64,000 nt of DNA from Lepraria neglecta. Its lineage: Eukaryota; Ascomycota; Lecanoromycetes; Lecanorales; Stereocaulaceae. Below, piece after piece: positions 11,404 through 22,149 of the stretch. The position numbers were made by a program, and so were the translations under genes. A model generated the notes under the pieces. It had not been told where the DNA came from and did no database searches. It was given only the letters and a program-made list of their open reading frames with translations. The DNA lies in contig CM065651.1 of the NCBI GenBank assembly GCA_033220425.1, positions 2,356,001 through 2,420,000 of the forward strand, read 5' to 3'. Position 1 is the stretch's first letter; the number at the start of each line of letters is the position of its first letter.

Positions 11404-12024
11404 TTGGACAATGATCATGACTATGCAATTGATTCCGATACCGACTCTGACACTGACACTGACACTGCCACCCCTCCAGACCTCGCCCTCGCCCTCTCCG
11501 CCACCATCCCAACCGCCGCCTTCCACGCCCTCTTCATCCTCTTCATCCTCCTCCTGACCATCGCCTTCGCCCACTTCCTCATCCGCCTCTGCATGCTCGC
11601 TTTCCGCATCCAGCCCCGCTGGCAAATACTCACCGCCAACGGCAACGGCAACGGCAATAGCAATTTCAACAGCAAACCTCCGCTCCGCAACCTCACCATC
11701 TGCCGCCCCGTAATCCCCAATCTCAACACCACAACTACCACCACTACCACCCTACCCACCGCCCCGCTCCCTCGCACCCATACCCGCGCCCCACGCACAA
11801 ACCGCCGCCCAATCCGCCTCCTGCCCCCTTACCACGACGAGGACCACGGCGAGGCCGCCCGCGATCTCGGCTCGGAACACGGTCATGGTCATGGTCATAG
11901 TCGGAATCACTACCGTTATCAGCAGCAGCAGCAGCAGCAGCCGCCGAGCTACTACGACGACGGGATAGTGGTGAGGAGTGATATGTATGTTTTTGAGGAG
12001 GGGGATGGAGAAGGAGGGGTGTAG
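11404..12024 (+). CDS. Small single-pass membrane protein, low-complexity tail
   Basis: Stop-free frame of 206 codons, unrecognised. It has an acidic Asp/Ser/Thr repeat N-terminus (coded by a GACACT-type repeat) and one strong hydrophobic helix at residues about 38-65 (FHALFILFILLLTIAFAHF). A basic, Asn/Gly-rich and poly-Thr stretch follows, then a His-Gly run (HGHGHGH), seven Gln and a short acidic tail. The frame has no ATG before the helix: its first usable codon is TTG, with a stop just upstream, and ATGs at 11411-11421 lie in another frame. A 5' exon, or a one-base error, would be needed. Codon-repeat content makes chance openness possible on this GC-rich stretch, but the helix followed by basic residues looks like a real type of fungal membrane protein. 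Confidence 0.4.
   Translation: MDNDHDYAIDSDTDSDTDTDTATPPDLALALSATIPTAAFHALFILFILLLTIAFAHFLIRLCMLAFRIQPRWQILTANGNGNGNSNFNSKPPLRNLTICRPVIPNLNTTTTTTTTLPTAPLPRTHTRAPRTNRRPIRLLPPYHDEDHGEAARDLGSEHGHGHGHSRNHYRYQQQQQQQPPSYYDDGIVVRSDMYVFEEGDGEGGV
11925..11942 (+). repeat. CAG microsatellite
   Basis: About six to seven consecutive CAG units, read as poly-Gln in the membrane ORF. A shorter GACACT-type repeat lies at about 11440-11467 in the same ORF. Both are slippage-prone. Confidence 0.8.
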
Positions 12025-13006
12025 GAGGGGATAGCGCCGGCGCCGGCGCCGCTGTTTGGGCCCCGGGGAAGAGGAGGGTTTAGAGTTTAGGGGTTCGATT
12101 TGGGGTGCGATTCGAGGGTTAGGAGGAGGAAGGGGGGTGGATTTGGAGGTTATGAATCAGGAAGAAGAGGAGAAGAAATAGAGGGATAGGATGGGATGGG
12201 ATGGGATGGATGTAATGAGATGTAATGAGTTTATGATGATTATATGAAGATTTATTGATTGATATGGGAATGGAATATCATTGGGTGAGTGGATGAATGA
12301 GTGAGTAAGTGATTGGATGAGTGCTATACGTCTTAATTGAGAAGGGCACTCTTCCCAATTGCGGCCGTCGCCTGTCACTTTATTATAACTAGATGGTAGT
12401 GTAATCGGACTGGAAGCAGCAATCGCATAATGTCAGGGGGAGAAAGTTAAATGACTAAGCCTCTCCAAGAACGTTCTTTCTTTTTTTGGCTCAACAGCCT
12501 TTCTGGACCAACCACCTTGCGGGAAGATATATAGCCATGGGGGGCGCAAAAGGGGGTTGGAGCACCCGAAGCCCCCGATTCCGACTAATCCCTCGACCTA
12601 ATTCTCCCCATCTGATGGGCTTCGAAGAAAGCACAGGCAACAGAAGGGCGCACGATGGAGGCTATGGACGGCGATCGAGTTTGGTGTCCATTGTCATAGG
12701 CGGCGGACATACGCGGACAGCAGCGATAGTAAGGAATTGTTATCGACGGAGGGAACCCTAAATCCAATGCGGGAGAGACGCTACTTGCGACGCCTTAGAG
12801 AATTCGAGAACAATGCACGAAAACCGATGGCCAACATACTGCATGGAGATTTGAGCAAGACTGGGGAGGAGGAACAAGACGACTTCCACAGATAGGCGTT
12901 TTAAGCTGAGGGCGTTTGTTATCGAAAATAACTCGAATGGACAGCTGAATTTGGAAAGTGGATCTTTCGTTATCCCGTTCCTTCAGCAAAAAGCCTTGCG
13001 GTAAAA
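12025..13006. other. Intergenic, purine-rich then featureless
   Basis: Begins with GC-rich GCCGGC copies (12030-12050) and G/A-rich sequence, then the GGGAT microsatellite. Beyond 12,400 only short frames without protein features were seen. Confidence 0.5.
12188..12212 (+). repeat. GGGAT microsatellite
   Basis: Several tandem GGGAT units (gatgggatgggatggga) in a purine-rich stretch just 3' of the membrane ORF. Non-coding. Confidence 0.75.
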
Positions 13007-13607
13007 TCACAATCCGACTTGATGGAAGAGACGGGTGCTTCCAGACTTGAAGTCCTCAAACCACGCTTGAAACTCTCTATTGGTTGAGGGCACTTCGGCT
13101 AGACTGGTTCGCAGGTTATTCTTGACCATGAACTCAAGAATAAAGCCTATGTCGAAGGCGTCGGTGGTCCTTTTGCTTTCCTTAGATCTAGAAGATATCG
13201 CGCGACATTTGCTCTCAAGTAAGAATGGTAAGTGCAGCACATTGAGTCCTGAACGCGTCTTCATCACCTTAGTTGACTCATCAAAAGGTGCTTTAAATGT
13301 GCCAGGAAATGAGAGGAACTCTATCTCAACCTGTTTTGGTGAAATGGAACTAGTGAAGGTCGTATGGCGAGTTCGGGGGTCTATGAAGAAGCGAGGGTCT
13401 GATCTAAGTGCGTTTTTGGCTTCTCGAAGGCGGGCGGGAGGCGCGATAACGATGTCGATATCTTCGGTTTCGTCTTGATCCTAGGGCTACAGCAGCGGCG
13501 CCACCAACTAATGCCCATTTGAAGTCCCCGCTGAGACAGGAGGCCAGCGCCCTGCTGGCCTCAAGGACATATTCGTTCTCAGAGAAATTTGTATGGCTGC
13601 CAGTCAT
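13007..13607 (-). pseudogene. Nucleotidyltransferase-fold-like protein, one apparent frameshift
   Basis: Two overlapping minus-strand frames read as one protein of a fungal family related to nucleotidyltransferase-fold (DUF1814/AbiEii-like) proteins. The N-terminal part starts at ATG 13607 and has KWALVGGAAAVALGS, the glycine motif. The next frame continues with TEDIDIVIAPPARLREA, holding the Asp-x-Asp signature. After that come a segment on the pattern EIEFLSFPGTFK, then LLESKCRAISSRSKESKRTTDAFDI in pieces, and a C-terminal helix region ending at 13007. The frames shift by one base near 13475, between the two motifs, with no splice signal to explain it. So the gene is a young pseudogene or the base is wrong. 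Family assignment rests on motif order and my memory of fungal homologues. Target and reaction unknown. Confidence 0.6.
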
Positions 13608-14237
13608 ACCAGAATGGGACGGTCCAGCGGCGACTCTCGCTTGACCTCGATGGCCGTTCTGGACAGACGCTGGCACGCTGGTTCGCGGTCGACTTTGGCG
13701 ATGGCTATGACTGCCAACATTCTGGAGTGGGATGTTGTCGCTGACTTGGACACGTCTGGCTGGTTGTGGAGGATTTCGATCTCCGTTTCCACACATGATT
13801 TCGGGTGAGGAGTGCCTAATCAAAATGTTGAACAAATGCGGTCTTACAGTCTTTTGATTGCAGATTAGAGATGATTCTATGTCCCAAGCCAACGTTGATG
13901 CTTTATATCATTATTGTCTAGATGAGGTGGCTAGCAAAGGGGCCAGCGCTTAGCTGTTTCGTTTGGAAGGATTTCTAGAACCCGGCAATAACAATGAATC
14001 AATTAGACTCCATTTGAGGACCTGCAAATAGCAATCTTTAAAAATAGCCAAAACATTAGGTGCCAAACAGCAACTACTGGTTCTCTTTGCTTCTGTCACG
14101 GAGCCTGGTCTCGCGAGAATCGCTGATGCAGGACCTGATGTTGACACAGGCGAAATAAGTCAGTTTTAGTTGACCAAGACCGGCATGACAGACATCTTAT
14201 CAAGCCCAGCAGCTCTAGCGTAGGCGATTGCAAAGAT
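13608..14237. other. Intergenic, no supported gene
   Basis: The minus-strand frame of the nucleotidyltransferase-like gene stays open up to 13892, rich in Arg/Ser/Gly, but ATG 13607 is the better start. The rest has no supported feature. Confidence 0.45.
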
Positions 14238-14915
14238 TTAGCCGCCGTACCTTGAGGTTTCGTCCCTTCGGCGTCTCCATTCTAAGCGCTGCGAATCCCT
14301 AATGGGCTCCGCCAAATACCGGAGATGAAAATCTCGATGAGCCGGTTTGAGCTCTTCAACAAAACAACGAGTACGAACTTGGTTAATGTAGTCGTAGACG
14401 TAAGCGAGATGACAGTTGATATGGCCTGCAAAAAGACTCGTGGGCGCATCTAACCAGGCATCGATGATGCTATCGACCAGAGCAGGTAACGCGGGAAAAG
14501 GGAACGGATCCGAGACTGCAATTTCTGGCGACATAGGTGCAGAGGGGAGAATGCATTTCCATCGTCCAGCAGGCAGGAGCACGACGATGGTCCGCTGAGC
14601 GGTGTCCAATCCACCACCACCCGATGCGGGAGGCTGTAGAAGCCGAGACGAGGCCTCCATCAGCTCTGGCAACGGCTCCCAAACCCGCGGATCCTCGCGT
14701 ACGTAGCCAGCGTTCTTCAAGCACGGAGCTGCAGCGTCCACGTCGGCGACTATAACGAAGAGTTCGAACGACAGGATAGGCACCCCGTAATAGGCGAGTG
14801 CGTCTTCGGCCCAGACGACACATGGGATTCCGTGTGTGCGAAGGATCCTGAGAGCCCGAAAACGGGATTCGACATATCTCTTTTGTGACTCTTGATGAGC
14901 CTGCTTTGCGTCCAT
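14238..14915 (-). CDS. Conserved fungal protein, nucleotidyltransferase-fold-like
   Basis: Intact frame of 225 codons from ATG 14915; an in-frame ATG at 15011 would add 32 mostly hydrophobic residues. The N-terminus is helical and charged (AKQAHQESQKRYVES). It is followed by ILRTHGIPCVVWAEDALAYYGVP, then FELFVIVADVDAAA, a beta strand with an Asp-x-Asp-like pair. Next come a segment on ILPSAPMSP and a Pro-rich stretch (DPFPFPALPALVDSIIDAW). The C-terminal half is helical with LRYLAEPIRDSQRLEWRRRR. The layout (helix, small sandwich, DxD strand, helical tail) recalls fungal proteins with a nucleotidyltransferase-like core and overlaps in style with the gene 600 bp downstream. Function unknown. 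It is the only unbroken member of the pair. Confidence 0.65.
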   Translation of the reverse strand: MDAKQAHQESQKRYVESRFRALRILRTHGIPCVVWAEDALAYYGVPILSFELFVIVADVDAAAPCLKNAGYVREDPRVWEPLPELMEASSRLLQPPASGGGGLDTAQRTIVVLLPAGRWKCILPSAPMSPEIAVSDPFPFPALPALVDSIIDAWLDAPTSLFAGHINCHLAYVYDYINQVRTRCFVEELKPAHRDFHLRYLAEPIRDSQRLEWRRRRDETSRYGG

Positions 14916-15258
14916 TTGCGGGTAAATTAGTTGCACCTTCACTAGCAGATGGAATAAAAAGTTCAAACGAAACCTCGTTGTCGGACTTGGATGGCAACAA
15001 AGCTTTAGCATATTGAAGACGACTTGACTGATTCTCTATGGGAGATGCGTGCTATTTATACGCACCAGGTAGTAGGGCTGAGTAGGGCTGAGAGGTGACG
15101 TATGCTAACGCAAAGACAGCCGTGTAAACTCAGACGTCGCTTGAGGATGAGAAGGTGGAAGGCGGCGAGGAGATGCTGAATTTGTTGCAGTCCGACTATG
15201 GAGTGTGGTGTTGTACTAGAATAGAGATGTCTTTTGGCACTGCATGCCTTCAGGTACT

Positions 15259-16277
15259 TTATCCTCGAAAGCTCCTTCCATTTCCACCAGATATGTCATT
15301 CCTGCAGCCCAATCCGCCCGTTACACTTCCTAAATTCCCGCTAACTAAGACAACTAGTACTGCTGCAAACACTTTTGACCTTCTGGCTTTGGTGATCAAG
15401 CCCACGCAAATCGCGAATGCAATGGTATATCCTGCAATGATACCGAGTCTTTTCTGCTCGTCCATCGCATAGTAGAGATTCAAAATTGCTCCGAAGAGGA
15501 GGACGGCGGCCAAGATCACGTTGAGCACAGCCACGACAACGTATAGCCGGTGCTCGGAAAAGTATGCAAGAGGGCTGTCCGTCCTCTTATTCTGAAGATT
15601 GTAAGTGATCATATTGACTCAACGTCCAGATCCTCAGGCGTTTTCTGAACTTGCCACAAACAGAATAGGAAGAGAATATCAGAAAAATCTTGTCAACCGG
15701 TCGTCGTCCTCCTGCCGTGTACGCAGCGCTATCAAGTCGTCGGCGTCGTCCAAGACTTTGCCGCTGCGACCTCCAACCATTGGATATCCGCCGTGAGGAC
15801 TACCAACATTTTTAAAGACGTTTCGAAAGGCTTCAAGCGTCCTGATCTGCGGCTGCTTTAACGAAATCATGGTGCACTCCAGCAGAAGAGCCTCTCCTTG
15901 ACGCCGTTAGTACTCTCCCTCATGGTAGCCCAATGGGGAGATGCCCTACTATGTTCTTTAATCTTCTCTCGAATCTCTCTTACAACCTTCAGTATCTCCT
16001 TTTCCCGTACGTTGTTGGCTGCACTGGCCTTTTGCTTGAGTATCCGCCAATCCCTGGCGCTTCTCTTGTCCTCTAATATTCCCCGCAGGTCTTCGGCGTC
16101 GAGTTCGTCTTGTTGCGCCTCAAGTTCAACTAGCTCGCTCTGGATATACAACAGATTTCTCGCTGAGAGGCGATCAAATCGACGGTATATCGATGTGCTC
16201 TTGTTGCAATCGCTAGCAATGAAGGTTGCAAGAGAGCAATAACCAACCTCTCGCGTAGTGTATCGGAGTCGTGCCAT
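15259..16277 (-). CDS. DUF6594 family membrane protein, one apparent frameshift
   Basis: The N-terminal exon (16277-15950) has the family opening: YCSLATFIASD, then IYRRFDRLSARNLLYIQSEL, then an acidic coiled segment to EIREKIKEH. The intron 15949-15897 has donor GTAGGG, branch TACTAAC and acceptor AAG. It restores the family run HREALLLECT, then PQIRTLEAFRN and DDLIALR. After DDRLTRF the frame changes across a run of five T near 15683-15688. A second intron (donor GTTTGT, acceptor CTTCAG at about 15594) then leads to NKRTDSPLAYFSEHRL and two or three hydrophobic helices to the end. DUF6594 proteins are abundant in Pezizomycotina and their role is unknown. The T-run shift could be a homopolymer sequencing error or a true lesion. 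The C-terminal tail after LVVLVSGNLGS is slightly longer than usual. Confidence 0.75.
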
Positions 16278-16865
16278 CCTCTAGATGTTTTGGCATTCCG
16301 CATTGCAAGTCAAAAGGCATTCCTGGGCTTATTTTCTCATTCAATGCCTTTCATATTGTCATGATCATGTCAAACATTCACAAGATGACCGAGAACCCCG
16401 CGATGATGCTCCTGGCGACCTCAGCACTCATTAGTTGAGAGTCTGCCAAGAGCTGCACATGCAGACTTCTGCGCTTTGCCACGACTGTACCCGAGCTTTG
16501 GCAGCCTCATGAAATAACCTACCATTGAGAAGCATTTTGCCCCACTGATACAGAGATATTGTAAACGTAAGCTGGCTAGGCCATTCGCAATCATTTTCAA
16601 TGGAACAAGTTAGACACTGTGGTTTTGAGACCTATGACTTTAGAGATGCTCTGATGCGAGGAGTGACTTTCAAGTCTAAATTCCCGCTTTCATCCTAGAA
16701 ACCGACCTACCCCTCCAAGGCGCCATTCCCAAGGATAATAAAACCAGTACGTGTCAATCGCCCATTCATAGTTACTCATTCGTTGATCGAGACTAGCCGC
16801 AACGACAACGAGCAATTGCTCTCAGCGATCGCGACTATTCAAAGCTCAACGCATCTCTTGGGCTT
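16278..16865. other. Intergenic, no supported gene
   Basis: Upstream of the DUF6594 gene and of the protease-like fossil. No feature beyond scattered short frames. Confidence 0.5.
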
Positions 16866-18573
16866 TTGTACCCTGACCTTGCAGCAGAAATCAACTCGCT
16901 CTATCAGAATTTGCGTTATTATTATGCCACCAAAGTGATTCCTGTGGACATCGATGATGACGTGCTAAACGCTACCATTGAACAATTAAGCGGCTCTTCA
17001 ATTCCCCCAGAGACTTACCAACAGCAAGTTTCCAAGGATTCCAAGTTTGAGCCATGGAGCGCCGATCCTGTCCAACGGCTCTTATCAAACCCAATTGGGG
17101 GGCTCGTATCCAGTCGGAAGACGGTACTTCCTATGATCGTCGAAGGACTTATAGTCAACTCCCGTACAGATTCGGGCTCAGAAGACAACATTATGAGGAA
17201 AGACTTGGTCGTACAGCTAAATCTGGAGATGGACAGTACTCCGGAACACCAGAAAGAATTTCGGATTGCGAACGGTAAATTCGTTAAGAAACTCCGGTCG
17301 AATCATTATAAAATGTGCTTTCGCAAGAGATCCTCGGTAGAATTGTGCTGCATGTTCTACATATTCAAGCGGCTTATAAGTTCACTTATAATGGGCATGT
17401 CCTTCTTTGACGAGACGGAGACTCTTGTGAGATACAGGTAACGACTTCAGCCTCGCCCTGTCCCTCTTTTGGCGGAACCTCTACAGCTATGCAGTCTCAA
17501 CAATCCAAGATGTCGCCTCTTCTGCATTGTCGACTCTCAGGCGAGCATAGCGAACACTGACACGGGCTCCGACATAGACCTTATGTCGTTGGCATACGTG
17601 CAGAGACCAGGTTCGTCATGACCGAAGTCGATTTAGAAAGCTCCAGTATTCAATTCGCTGACGCACTCATTGCGTTTATCATAGGGAAAGTGGATGTGCC
17701 GATAAGTCTTGGTGGCAGCGAAGACTGCCAAATTCCAAACGTGTGTCCTCGAATATCTAACTTGTGAGGTACTCATGAGCGAAGAATATCTTTTTGAGAC
17801 CAATGCCTTCAAGAAGTATCGTGATGCTTTCTCGTATGAAGACTAAGACGAAGATGCGGTCGACGTCAATACCATTATGTGGGTCAACACCAAGGAGAAG
17901 TATTTATCTCGTCTTTTCAATGGGCGCGGACCATCGGAATCCACATCTGGTAAATTATATATCCAACACTCTTCTGAACCCTGGACCGGCAAGTAAATCT
18001 CGTCGCTGAAACTCATCAAATGTAGGGTTAGTAGAAGGAAGTATAGTGGACCGACTTACGAGACGGTTTGGCCGCTTACTTAACCGAAACAGAGCGCAAT
18101 GCAATATCGATGCACTTACTTCAGGTACTACGGGGACCCTTGAGTAGGCATCGAACAAGGTTGACGCTGTTATTATAGTGTGGGAATGTCCTGAGCATAT
18201 ACTCGACGCTGAGGTACGCGAACTCTACCGTCGAGAAGAGACAGAGCGGGACATTGCTAATCTGCCCGAGGACGAGAGAGAGGCCGCTGCATTGGACGAG
18301 AGAAGAAATAATGATGAGCACGAGCGACGACAAGAGCTCATGTTCAATGGACAGCACCCGTTGTCACAGGACGCATCTGAGGAGACTGGCCAAGCAACAG
18401 CAGGGGAACGTCTTACTGACATACCCGACAGTTCGAGAGTACATGAAGAAAGGAGTTTTATCTCGCATGGACCTGCTCAAATTTGCCGCCTGGACCCACT
18501 ATCGCAGCTGGAACTTTCAAATGTGATTATGCCGGATGTACTGCGCAACCCTTTCAGAAGCAATACCTTTTGA
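16866..18573 (+). mobile_element. Retroelement-like aspartic protease gene, fossil
   Basis: The first part (to 17441) resembles the gag-pol-type aspartic protease family common in filamentous fungi: an N-terminal helical region, then IVEGLIVNSRTDSGSEDN (protease-like Asp region), LVVQLNL and MGMSFFDETETL. Further right, 18170-18530 reads as a charged, helical C-terminal region typical of the same family (LYRREETERDIANLP). The family lies between LTR-retroelement proteases and host-adopted copies, so this may be either. It is broken, with several breaks, and I see no long terminal repeats, reverse transcriptase or integrase nearby. Likely old. Confidence 0.5.
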
Positions 18574-19188
18574 AGTAAGCCATCACATGATACCAAACCC
18601 CTTGACCATTTCACTTACTCAGTTTCAAGCTCTCATGCCAATCTCCACTCCCAAGCCCGGCCCCATTACTGCCCTGTACGAAGTTGCCCCAGATCAGAAG
18701 GCGGTAAAGGCTTCAAGAGAAAGAACGAGATGATAAGACATGGTTTGGCCCACGAGAGTCCCGGCTATGTATGTCCCTGACAGGGAGCATAAGTATCCCA
18801 GACCAGATACTCTTCAAAGGTATGGAACCTCCGCAAGGAAGTGGAGGACGACACTTACTCTTCTTCCTCGCAGGCACGTTCGCGTCAACCACAGTGAGAA
18901 GGACATTAATGACCCCCAACTGCGCGAGGTGCTAGTGCAAAGGTGCGAAGTAGGTAATCGAGGCAGGCGAAGATGGCTTGGTTCTGGATAAATTGACTGT
19001 GCTGTTTCCGAATCGCGACTTTCCTTTTGTTATTAGAGCATTGCGCCCAAGAAGACTGAGCAAGCGTGTTTTGTGCTTAGGGCTTCTTTCGCGCAGTTAT
19101 CATTATGTCGTCTCATATGTACATCCGTATACTTCATCAATGGAGCCTCTCGTAGTATTACATACCTCATGAAAAGCAACTATGAAAA
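18574..19188. other. Intergenic, no supported gene
   Basis: Short overlapping frames only; none shows conserved features. Confidence 0.45.
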
Positions 19189-19959
19189 TCAAGCCACCCA
19201 CAACACCATCTCAAAAAGCCCAAAAATCCCCAGCATAACGCCCCTATCCCCTACCTCCCCTCTCCCCCTCCCAGCCCCACTATTAAAAATGACCTGACAT
19301 CCCACCGTCCTAACTGGCGCCCCAACGTTCGCCTCCGTCAGCGTCGTATACCCACCCGGACATGCACCATTAGTCGTCGTCACAACCTCAGCCACCGGCG
19401 TCGTCGTAATTGTACTCGGATAATAAGTACTAGTCGGCGGGACATAATAGCTCGTCGTCGTCGGGGCCACAGGCGTCAAGACAGTCGCAATCGTAACAGG
19501 CAGGATGGGCACCACATTCCCATTTCCATAATTCGTTGTAGATTCGCAATTGCAGCCCTGGCTTTGCGCTTGGTATACCGTCGTGGTCTGCTCTTGCTGG
19601 TAGTATGAGGTCGGCGAGCTGTAGTATTGGTATTGCCCCGCTCCTGCACCTGCGCCGGCGCCATATGCGCTTCCTGAACATGTGGAGCCGGATGCGCAGC
19701 AGGCTACTTTTCCGGCGTCGTCCCAGGCGCAGAATTGGCCTGAACCGCAGCAGTAACTTGGTTGGCCCATGTCGGCGCAGGAGATTTGGGAGGAGGAGGC
19801 TGGGACGCCGTTTATGTAGATTGCCGTGAAGAAGGACCTGGGGAGTGTTAGAACGGAGTTTGGCGTTGAATTTGGAAAGGATGAAGCCTACCCGACTTGC
19901 TGGGCGGAGACAAGGGCCAGAGCGTGGGGGAGGAGTAGGAAGAGGCGCAGCAAGAACAT
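19189..19959 (-). CDS. Small Cys-rich secreted protein with GPI-type tail
   Basis: Two exons, 19959-19892 and 19837-19189, split by a 54-nt intron (GTAGGC...CCCCAG), give 238 residues. The N-terminus MFLLRLFLLLPHALALVSAQ is a clear signal peptide. The mature start has a conserved Cys block (ISCADMGQPSYCCGSGQFC, then VACCASGSTC), about eight Cys in 40 residues. Gly/Ala and Tyr/Ser-rich stretches follow, then a long Thr/Pro/Val/Tyr region, a second pair of Cys (NGACPGGYTTL, VGCQVIF) and a hydrophobic C-terminus (GVMLGIFGLFEMVLWVA) of GPI-signal type. This architecture is common in Pezizomycotina cell-surface proteins; the role is unknown. The frame is intact, in contrast to most neighbours. It probably ends on the cell surface after GPI attachment (inference). 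Confidence 0.82.
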
Positions 19960-20776
19960 GGTGGTATTTCAGCTTCAACTCGGTGTCGTCATTGGAGCTT
20001 TATCAAGTAGGGTTGTTGCTGTCCCAAATATTGGAGAGAAAGGAACAGCTTGAAAGGAGCTGTCCATGATGGTCAGGTGGGAAGGCAGAAGGATCCATGC
20101 TTCCGATTCGATCTAGCCTTGCAAAGTAGGCGGAAGGCTAAGAAAGTTATCGTAAGTGTGTCAAGGCAGGGTCACGATGGATGCAAGCAGGCTTGATCCC
20201 TTGGAGGAGCTGCCCGAGCTCGAACGGGATTCGCGGAGCCGGGGGCTGCTTCTAGACCTCTTCGATGCAAGACATCCCTATCTTATCGTACGTAAGATGC
20301 GCACTAGTTATTTTTGGGCATCGCCCAGCCTTCAAAGGCAGCCAGAGCGTCATGGCATGTGGAGGGATCTCCGTAGAATGGAACATGCTTACTGACGACT
20401 GAAGAAATTGTATAAAGTTTGGCGGATATGTGAAGTACATTTTCTGGTTATAAATGTGCTGCCATTCAGTAGTAATAAAGCCTCCCGACATCTATTTATC
20501 CCTAACCCTTTGGCCGGTGCTAAGCTCAGCATCCAGTCGGTATGCGATTATCTCAGTAACAAATAATAGACGACTCTAGTAAAGACGGCAACAAAAGTAC
20601 CTTTCAGCAATATTAGAACACCAAAGCGTTTAGCCCATAGTTGCGAAATATGATGCGATTCTTTCCGCAAAAAATTGAAATCTGACGGTATGATAAAAGC
20701 CATCACCATCATTCAACGGGAGGGTAATCGGCCCCTACTACAGCATCCTTACCTCTTCTCTACGTCGGCCCCTGTC
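19960..20776. other. Intergenic, no supported gene
   Basis: Upstream region of the Cys-rich protein gene. A 79-codon plus frame (20156-20395) is charged but has no recognisable feature and is left out. Confidence 0.45.
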
Positions 20777-21270
20777 CTACACTTCAATTTCTTCAAACAC
20801 AACATGTTGCATCATCCCACCCTTCCTGAACGAATTTGTGCGCGCCAATATATTCTCCACCAGCTGCACATGCATCACCCTACCCTTCCCATAAGCCTTA
20901 CGCCATATGGAAAATGGAGTCGTACAAGCTTTTCACAAGGAGTCCGGGTGACAAGTGAAGCGGGCAAACCACAGCCACATTCTTCCCTTCCGCATATGTC
21001 TCGACGGCTTCCCCGGCCCAAATCTTTTTCACGGTGGCAAAGGTATCGATGATCGCTCGTGGTCTAGCAGTCCTAGCTCTAACAGGCAGAAGCACTATCA
21101 TATGCACTCAGGAGTTACCGAGACCATTGGGGTGGGTGCCTGCACAGGGTGATCTTCACGAGGTCGGGGTTGCCGTGGCTGAGGGATATGTAGGTTGCGT
21201 CTGGGGTGAGGAGGGATCGAATGGATGTCAGCCTGCAATGTGTTCGAGAAGGTTCTGTGCTATTTTAGTC
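20777..21270 (-). pseudogene. Eroded NTF2/SnoaL-like gene
   Basis: Three minus-strand pieces read as an NTF2-fold protein in the right order. The first is IRSLLTPDATYISLSHGNP (about 21230-21170). The second is IIDTFATVKKIWAGEAVE with GKNVAVVCP (about 21070-20940). The third is VMHVQLVENILARTNSF ending in EEIEV and a stop at 20777. The order of helix with TPDA, then T-V-x-K-W, then E-x-KNVAV, then a strand with VENILA-T-F is that of fungal SnoaL-like proteins. The pieces lie in different frames and no start is seen, so the copy is broken in at least two places. An intact NTF2-like gene lies 0.9 kb away on the same strand, but the two are not near-identical. Confidence 0.5.
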
Positions 21271-22149
21271 CGGGGTTGCGACGGCACTGTGGCGATTTGG
21301 GCTCTGTGTGTGTGTGTGACATTTCTGGTCCTCGGGGACCATTAATGAGCGACGCGAAGATGGGGAGGAAGTCGATCGGAGGGCGGAAGAACATTGGTGT
21401 GAGGCATATTCTTTTATGACTGTGTTCAGAGTGAGTTCCATGCACCTATCGTTGCCATAGATTTGCGATCTAATGCCTTCAAGTCCCTATGCTTACGACT
21501 GTGATGTGTTTCGGCCTTCGTCGCAGCTTGCAACTTGGTAACGCTTGCCAATCGAATCTGTTACGAGTAGTTCGCTTTGTAATCGTACGTAAGGCTAAAT
21601 TTAAGCGTGAGTCGATCTCCGCTAACCAGATCGAGATATCTAAGTCACGAGAAAACACCGTACTTTAGTAGACATCGAAGCTACGGCATCAATAGTGCAT
21701 TGGGCTACTCTTTTGATCGACTTGAGGCCTGCAAACAAGGTCTGGGTCCCTTCCAGAGTGCTACCTATCAGGTATATGCTGATAAATCATCGCATGCCTC
21801 ACGATCTCCTGGACCGACATTCGCAGCTCAATACGTAATGGAGCTCGCCGAATCCAAGAAAATTTTCAAATTCTGGCAGATGCAAGTGACAATATTGATC
21901 GAGCGCCAGCCGGGTCACTCATGATATCTGAGAGAAGAAAAACGCGGACATTTGGATAGTCTATCTCTGTGTTTTGTTTCTGGGTGTACCTTAGGCTCCT
22001 ATTTGGCTATCTCCCAATCGACCGCCACCTTCTCCACTAATCTGCAACTGAAGCTATGTCTGCCTATTGAGCTTGATTCCACACCAGCATATCGCACTCA
22101 ACCATCTCGCGCCCATGAGTCACCCAACGTGCCCGCGTCGCGCGTTCTT
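21271..22149. other. Intergenic, no supported gene
   Basis: Contains a short TG run near 21305-21320. A 105-codon plus frame (21607-21924) has no recognisable features. Confidence 0.45.

Noticed and set aside
11421-11798. Minus-strand frame opposite the membrane ORF
   Set aside because: Val/Arg/Ala repeats arise from the repeat-rich plus strand; looks like a shadow.
12060-12125. Telomere-like GGGTTTAG/GGGTTAGG pieces
   Set aside because: Only scattered, imperfect units within G/A-rich sequence; no tandem TTAGGG array.
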